Shown in pieces: positions 6,281-10,283 of a stretch of DNA of 10,283 nucleotides (positions within the stretch are counted from its first letter, which is position 1; each line of letters begins with the position of its first letter). Made by a program: the position numbers and the translations under genes. The notes beneath the pieces were generated by a model, which was not told the origin of the DNA, ran no database searches, and saw only the letters and a list, made by a program, of their open reading frames with translations. The DNA comes from an uncultured Clostridia bacterium (GTDB taxonomy: Bacteria > Bacillota > Clostridia > Christensenellales > CAG-314): contig CAKQXG010000069.1 in NCBI GenBank assembly GCA_934281515.1, forward strand, positions 1 through 10,283, read 5' to 3'.

Positions 6281-7123
6281 TTATTTGTCGTTACCCGACA
6301 AGCCTTTGCGGACGACTTCGGGGTAGTGCTCCTTGTTGACAAGGTCGTCGAATACGCTGTGAGCATACAGTGTTTGTCCGAAAGCAATCGAACCGAAGCC
6401 GTACAGCGTGTACAAACCGAATGCAATCAGCTGTGCCCATACCTGCGGTGCCAGCCACAACATCAACGCCATCGGCGCAAAAGTGCAAACCATTGCCAGA
6501 ATATTTCTAAAAAACCGAGCCAAGGCAAATACTATACTGTTTTTTACGCGATGTCCGACTGCGCCGTCGTACACTTTGCTTTGCGTAAGATCGAACATCA
6601 CCGCCGCCGAAATTGTACAGATAACCACTGCGGCAAGTGCCAAAGCGACCACTTTAAATGCCGTATCTGTCACATAGTATGTGACAAACCACTTTACCGA
6701 CACATAAAATATGTAGGTCAGTGCGGCAAACAACGACGGTACGATTGCATCCTTGAAGGACAGTTTTACACCGTGCCAGAAGTCGTAGCCGAGCGTTGCG
6801 CCCTCCGCCCAGGCAGTCTTTTTGCAGTAGTAAAGCGCACCGGAAATGCCCAAACAAAACGGGTAAAACGCCACTACCGAAATAAGCGCGCACACGCTGT
6901 CGGCACGCAAAAGGCGTATCGTGTAGGCATACTTGTCGGCCTGTTCGGTTGCCGCCTGCAACTGTCGTGTGATGTCGGCGTCGATAATTGCCGAAGCCAT
7001 CACAACGGCAAACAACGGCAGCGCAAACAACCCCACAAGCAACGAAAGGGACAGCATTGTGTCCCATCGTTTAAAATTGTAACCAAATAGCTGTATTCTG
7101 TTTGTCGGCAGATTGTCAGACAA
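6281..7123 (-). CDS. YesL/DUF624-like integral membrane protein, probable TTG start
   Basis: Polytopic membrane protein of 280 residues with about six hydrophobic segments (near 23-45, 75-98, 127-148, 157-177, 206-225 and 228-247). It resembles the YesL/DUF624 family, often found in Bacillota sugar-utilisation clusters but without a defined biochemical role. The cues are the N-terminal NFKRWDTMLSLSLL, then GISGALYYCKKTAWAEG (92-108) and DFWHGVKLSFKDA (114-126), reminiscent of that family's 'GPA..ALYYV' and 'DFWRGFK' stretches. I chose the TTG at 7123 because GGAGG (7136-7140) lies 12 nt upstream and the codon overlaps the rbsK stop (TTGTCTGA), suggesting translational coupling. The longer frame from a GTG at 7165 lies inside rbsK; the first ATG, at 7057, would cut the first membrane segment. 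Family assignment is moderate. Confidence 0.7.
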   Translation of the reverse strand: MSDNLPTNRIQLFGYNFKRWDTMLSLSLLVGLFALPLFAVVMASAIIDADITRQLQAATEQADKYAYTIRLLRADSVCALISVVAFYPFCLGISGALYYCKKTAWAEGATLGYDFWHGVKLSFKDAIVPSLFAALTYIFYVSVKWFVTYYVTDTAFKVVALALAAVVICTISAAVMFDLTQSKVYDGAVGHRVKNSIVFALARFFRNILAMVCTFAPMALMLWLAPQVWAQLIAFGLYTLYGFGSIAFGQTLYAHSVFDDLVNKEHYPEVVRKGLSGNDK

Positions 7124-8015
7124 TTTTTTTGATTTCCTCCAGATATGGTATGGACATCTGTGCACCGAATCTTGTCACCGTAATGGCGCTGGCGCATTGG
7201 CAAAAGCCGATAGCCTGCACAAACGGTTTATCTTCGGCAAGCATTGCGCACAACGCGCCGACAAATGTGTCGCCTGCCGCGGTAGTGTCCACCGCAACCA
7301 CTTTTTGCGGTACGGGATACATGCTGCCGTTGCAGTAACAACCGTTGCCACCCAGCGTTACAATGACGTTTTTTGCGCCCTTGTCCGTCAATATTGTATC
7401 AACTTTTTGCAAATTTTGCAAGCCGTTTGCCGACACTCCGCAAATTGCTTCCGCCTCGGTTTCGTTGGGTATTACGTAGTCGCAACAAGACAAAATCTCA
7501 TCGGTTACGCCTTCGGCAGGCGCAGGGTTGAGTATTGTCACCGCTCCGCACTGCTTTGCTTGCTTCAATGCCGCGGCGACAATGTCGGCAGGAACTTCCA
7601 TCTGCGTGACAAATATGTCGCCTGCACTTACGTGCGTAGCGATCGTCTGCAACACGTAGTCCTTGTCCAACGCGTAGTTGGCACCATGCGCAACCACAAT
7701 GCGGTTGTCGCCGTTTTGCACTATTATTATCGCCGTACCCGTCGACACACCGTTCGCCACGCGCACGAAATCGGTGTTTACGCCGTATTTGCGCAGGGTT
7801 TGCAGGCACTCCCTACCAAAAAAGTCGTTGCCCACCGCGCCGATAAGATATACGTCGCCGCCAAGTTTGCTAGCCGCGACGGCCTGGTTGGCTCCCTTGC
7901 CGCCGCTGTTAGTCAAAAAGTCGGTTCCGTTGACGGTTTCGCCGTTTTGCGGCATGCGCTCGGCTGTGACGGTCAAATCAAAGTTGATACTTCCCAGAAC
8001 AAAAATCTTTTTCAT
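7116..8015 (-). CDS. rbsK: Ribokinase (PfkB family)
   Basis: Phosphorylates D-ribose to ribose 5-phosphate with ATP in the cytoplasm, feeding the pentose phosphate pathway. The 299 residues match the usual length. Visible motifs are the N-terminal GSINFDL (8-14), PfkB signature one GGKGANQA (38-45), NPAP (163-166) and PNETEA (183-188). Signature two, DTTAAGDTF (243-251), carries catalytic base Asp249. The C-terminal TRFGAQMSIP (281-290) is a ribokinase-type ending that favours RbsK over other PfkB sugar kinases. GGAG lies 4 nt before the ATG. It follows the multidomain glycan protein by 23 bp and overlaps the membrane protein gene, so the three are likely one operon. No ribose transporter or rbsD lies in the window, so ribose might come from a glycoside or nucleoside. 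Specificity for another pentose cannot be excluded. Confidence 0.92.
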   Translation of the reverse strand: MKKIFVLGSINFDLTVTAERMPQNGETVNGTDFLTNSGGKGANQAVAASKLGGDVYLIGAVGNDFFGRECLQTLRKYGVNTDFVRVANGVSTGTAIIIVQNGDNRIVVAHGANYALDKDYVLQTIATHVSAGDIFVTQMEVPADIVAAALKQAKQCGAVTILNPAPAEGVTDEILSCCDYVIPNETEAEAICGVSANGLQNLQKVDTILTDKGAKNVIVTLGGNGCYCNGSMYPVPQKVVAVDTTAAGDTFVGALCAMLAEDKPFVQAIGFCQCASAITVTRFGAQMSIPYLEEIKKIV

Positions 8016-8038
8016 TTTTCTCCAACTAAATCACAAAA

Positions 8039-10283
8039 CTATTTCGTTTCGTAGATATAAATGTTGTCAACTGCCATTTCCCACAAACCGTTCATGCTGA
8101 TTGTAAATTGGTAGTTGTCGTAGTTCGGCAAAACGAACGTTTGCTTGAAGTGGTATGTCTTGCCGATTTGTTTGCCCGTAGACAGGTCTGTCGAGGCACT
8201 GCCAAGCGATACGGACGGATTGTTCGGATCGATTGCGGTTTCCACTACGTGGGCAAATCTGTCTTCCAATGTGTCGTCGCGGAAGAACACGAAGCACTTG
8301 CCGCTCTTAAAGCTCTTGAGTATTTTGTAGTCAAATTCCACAGTGTAGGTTTTGCCTGCTTCAAAGGGGTAGTACTCGCGTTTGGTACGGGTAAACTCGT
8401 ACCATTCCATGCCGATCGTTGGGTCGTACACTTCCTTTTCCACTCTGCCCAGCAGCGAGCAACCGTCGTACGGCTTGCCTACAACCGCGTCTTCGCCAAG
8501 GTACAGTTTGGATTCTTCCGTCACTTCAACCAATTCGCTTGCGTCAAATGTCGTACGTCCCCAGGCAAACTGTCCCCAGTTGAAACCGCTGGCCTGGAAT
8601 GTGCCGCGTGCAAACCGCTCAACTTTGTTAAGACCGATGTCTTCGTACACGGGGATAACGTTGTGACGGAAGCCGATGTCGGTGCCTTCCACAATGGTTG
8701 TGGGCGTGGTTGCCGTGATGATAAGGTTGTCGATTACGTAACTGCCGGGTTGGTTGATGCCGAACAAAATCGACATGCCGTCTTGTTCGCAAATAAAGCT
8801 GAAGCTCTTTTTGCTGTCCCAGTTGTCGGGGCGTTCGTACCACTCGCCGAATACACGGTGGTCGTCGGTCAGTTTTTGAGGATAACTGCTGCCGTCGCCT
8901 GCCGCAACAAAGTAGTAACCGCCGTCGCCGACGTCGCCAAGCGCACGGAAGTCGAAGCTGACCGTGTAGCGCGTGCCTTTCTTAAGTTTGACGTTGTTGC
9001 TGTCTGTCATGGCAAGTATAAACTTGTCGTTTGCCAGTCCGGAGTTTAACACAAGGCTGTCACCGTCGATACCTTCGTCGTCGTCCGTCTTGTCTGCGGT
9101 GTAACCCATGGCGTTTTGTCCCGTGGGCGCAATCAAAGTTTTGGCGTCAAGCACGTCGTATCCGTTAAAGTCGGTGTACCAACTGCCTTTCTTCTCGATC
9201 CACACTTCGTCAATGCCGATCTCGTCAAAGTTGATTGACTCTATCTTAAGCTTGCCTCCGCCCTTGCCCGTGCGGACAGTGACGGTTTTTTGTCCTGTTT
9301 CTCCGCTGACGTCCTGCCAACGATAAACATTTGTTTCTTCCTTGCCGTTGACTACACTGAACTTGTAGCAGTCGTCGTTGCCGAAGTAGAAGTTTGCAAC
9401 GTCCATGTGCGGTTGATACTTAAACGTTACTTCGTAGGTGGAGTTGGCGTCAAGCTTAAGCTTGTCAACGTCCTTCCAATTGGTAACTTTTACACCGCCG
9501 TCGTTAAGTTTGACATTGTTTTTGACTTCGATGTTGCCAAGTGCGTACACGCGACTGTTTTCCGCCGTTTCGCCTGCCATTGCAAGGGCAATGTTTTCGT
9601 GCTCGGTTGCCGAGTGATCGGGGAAAGGCATTGCAATTGCCAACGTGTATTTGCCGTTTTTAAGTCCGGTGGGAACTTTAAGGTTGCTGTAAACGTTGTT
9701 GATTTCGCCAAGCACAAATGTGCGTGCGTCAAATTCGTTGTCGGTGTACTCGTATGCGGTGTTGCCGTCCTTGTCAAGCAACATCAACTTGAGCGGAGAA
9801 ACGTACGGATAGATGCCTACCGCGCTGTTTGTCCAGGTTGTACGTACGGTAAACTCGCTGCCTGCCGACACTGCCGTCGGGAAGAGCGCTTCTTCCACTG
9901 CCAGTCGGTAACCCATCATTGTGTTGCCGCGGTCGATAAAATCAGTGTCGCCCCGTTCAATGATAGACGCCAGGTCTACCGCCACCCAGTTGAGTGTTGT
10001 GGAGTTGTTGGGGCGAATCTTGAACAACAGGTCGTTAAGTGCGCTTTCAAGCGTGTATGCGCTACCGGGAGAGTTGATATTGCCCCAGTTGTTGGCGTAC
10101 TCGCCGAGAATCGGCACGCGCTTGCCTGCGCGGAATGCTTCCGCCATCAGACGTTCGTCAAGCTTGAAGTTGAGTGCGCTTGCCGCACCGTCGCGACGGT
10201 AGGATACGTTGTCCAGACGGAACGCATGATCGAATCCGCTCCAGGACACGTAGTTCTGGTAGGCTTCTTCTTCACTGTAGCCG
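8039..10283 (-). CDS. Large DUF4832-like protein with C-terminal carbohydrate-binding-like modules (5' end outside window)
   Basis: Probable secreted or surface glycan-active or glycan-binding protein. The last 747 residues are present and the frame stays open to the window edge; the GTG at 10249 is only an internal valine. The first ~115 residues look like the end of an alpha/beta barrel (RVPILGEYANNWGN, then LNWVAVDLASIIERGD). Next comes a DUF4832-like beta domain beginning MMGYRLAVEEALFP (about 9877-9918), with TVRTTWTNSAVGIYPYVSPL after it. Three beta-sandwich, carbohydrate-binding-like modules fill roughly 9190-9530, 8680-9185 and 8042-8640. Each ends in a similar strand: DEVWIEK, DNLIITA and DNIYIYE. 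Modules contain YTV(S/E)FD(F/Y) strands typical of CBM4/9-like jelly rolls. The signal peptide and catalytic residues would be upstream, so enzyme activity is inferred. First visible gene of an operon with ribokinase. Confidence 0.8.
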   Translation of the reverse strand, partial: GYSEEEAYQNYVSWSGFDHAFRLDNVSYRRDGAASALNFKLDERLMAEAFRAGKRVPILGEYANNWGNINSPGSAYTLESALNDLLFKIRPNNSTTLNWVAVDLASIIERGDTDFIDRGNTMMGYRLAVEEALFPTAVSAGSEFTVRTTWTNSAVGIYPYVSPLKLMLLDKDGNTAYEYTDNEFDARTFVLGEINNVYSNLKVPTGLKNGKYTLAIAMPFPDHSATEHENIALAMAGETAENSRVYALGNIEVKNNVKLNDGGVKVTNWKDVDKLKLDANSTYEVTFKYQPHMDVANFYFGNDDCYKFSVVNGKEETNVYRWQDVSGETGQKTVTVRTGKGGGKLKIESINFDEIGIDEVWIEKKGSWYTDFNGYDVLDAKTLIAPTGQNAMGYTADKTDDDEGIDGDSLVLNSGLANDKFILAMTDSNNVKLKKGTRYTVSFDFRALGDVGDGGYYFVAAGDGSSYPQKLTDDHRVFGEWYERPDNWDSKKSFSFICEQDGMSILFGINQPGSYVIDNLIITATTPTTIVEGTDIGFRHNVIPVYEDIGLNKVERFARGTFQASGFNWGQFAWGRTTFDASELVEVTEESKLYLGEDAVVGKPYDGCSLLGRVEKEVYDPTIGMEWYEFTRTKREYYPFEAGKTYTVEFDYKILKSFKSGKCFVFFRDDTLEDRFAHVVETAIDPNNPSVSLGSASTDLSTGKQIGKTYHFKQTFVLPNYDNYQFTISMNGLWEMAVDNIYIYETK

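Noticed and set aside
7113..9049. Two 313-residue plus-strand frames opposite rbsK and the DUF4832-like gene
   Set aside because: Both are antisense to well-supported genes, lack ribosome sites and look like Val/Arg/Cys-rich shadow translations.

Overview
This window looks like a sugar-utilisation locus of a Bacillota (Firmicutes), probably an anaerobic Clostridia-type gut bacterium. The signs are purine-rich GGAG/GGAGG ribosome binding sites, a lipoprotein signal with Listeria-Bacteroides (InlB-type) repeats, a YesL-like membrane protein, a LacI-family regulator, and AT-rich promoters in otherwise mid-GC DNA. The lineage is an inference; no rRNA or marker gene is present.

All six supported genes lie on the minus strand and are read from right to left. 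At the right edge (8039-10283) is the C-terminal 747 residues of a large multidomain protein. It has the end of a probable glycosidase-like core with a DUF4832-like beta domain, followed by three jelly-roll, carbohydrate-binding-like modules. A ribokinase (rbsK, 7116-8015) follows after 23 bp. It overlaps a six-helix YesL/DUF624-like membrane protein (6281-7123) that probably starts at a TTG codon. This operon ends at a rho-independent terminator (6131-6162).

Next come a LacI-family repressor (4947-5948) with its own good promoter, and, 94 bp later, an intracellular TIM-barrel glycoside hydrolase related to clan GH-D (2552-4852). The gap between them holds three stacked dyads, and the repressor promoter is flanked by inverted TAAAACGRTT sites. 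The simplest reading is local control of the hydrolase and of the repressor itself by this LacI protein. A terminator at 2350-2400 ends that unit.

A long non-coding stretch (1896-2551) contains a 40-bp CpG-dense alternating purine-pyrimidine patch, phased A-tracts, a G8/C8 homopolymer and a candidate promoter. It leads to a lipoprotein gene (1-1895, truncated by the window) with two InlB-type repeats and several fibronectin-III-like modules.

Taken together: a surface or secreted polysaccharide-binding/degrading enzyme, a kinase for a released pentose, a membrane protein typical of sugar clusters, a sugar-responsive repressor and a cytoplasmic glycosidase. The substrate cannot be named from sequence alone. 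The most intriguing non-coding signal is the homopolymer between curved DNA and the candidate promoter of the surface lipoprotein, which could be a phase-variation switch.
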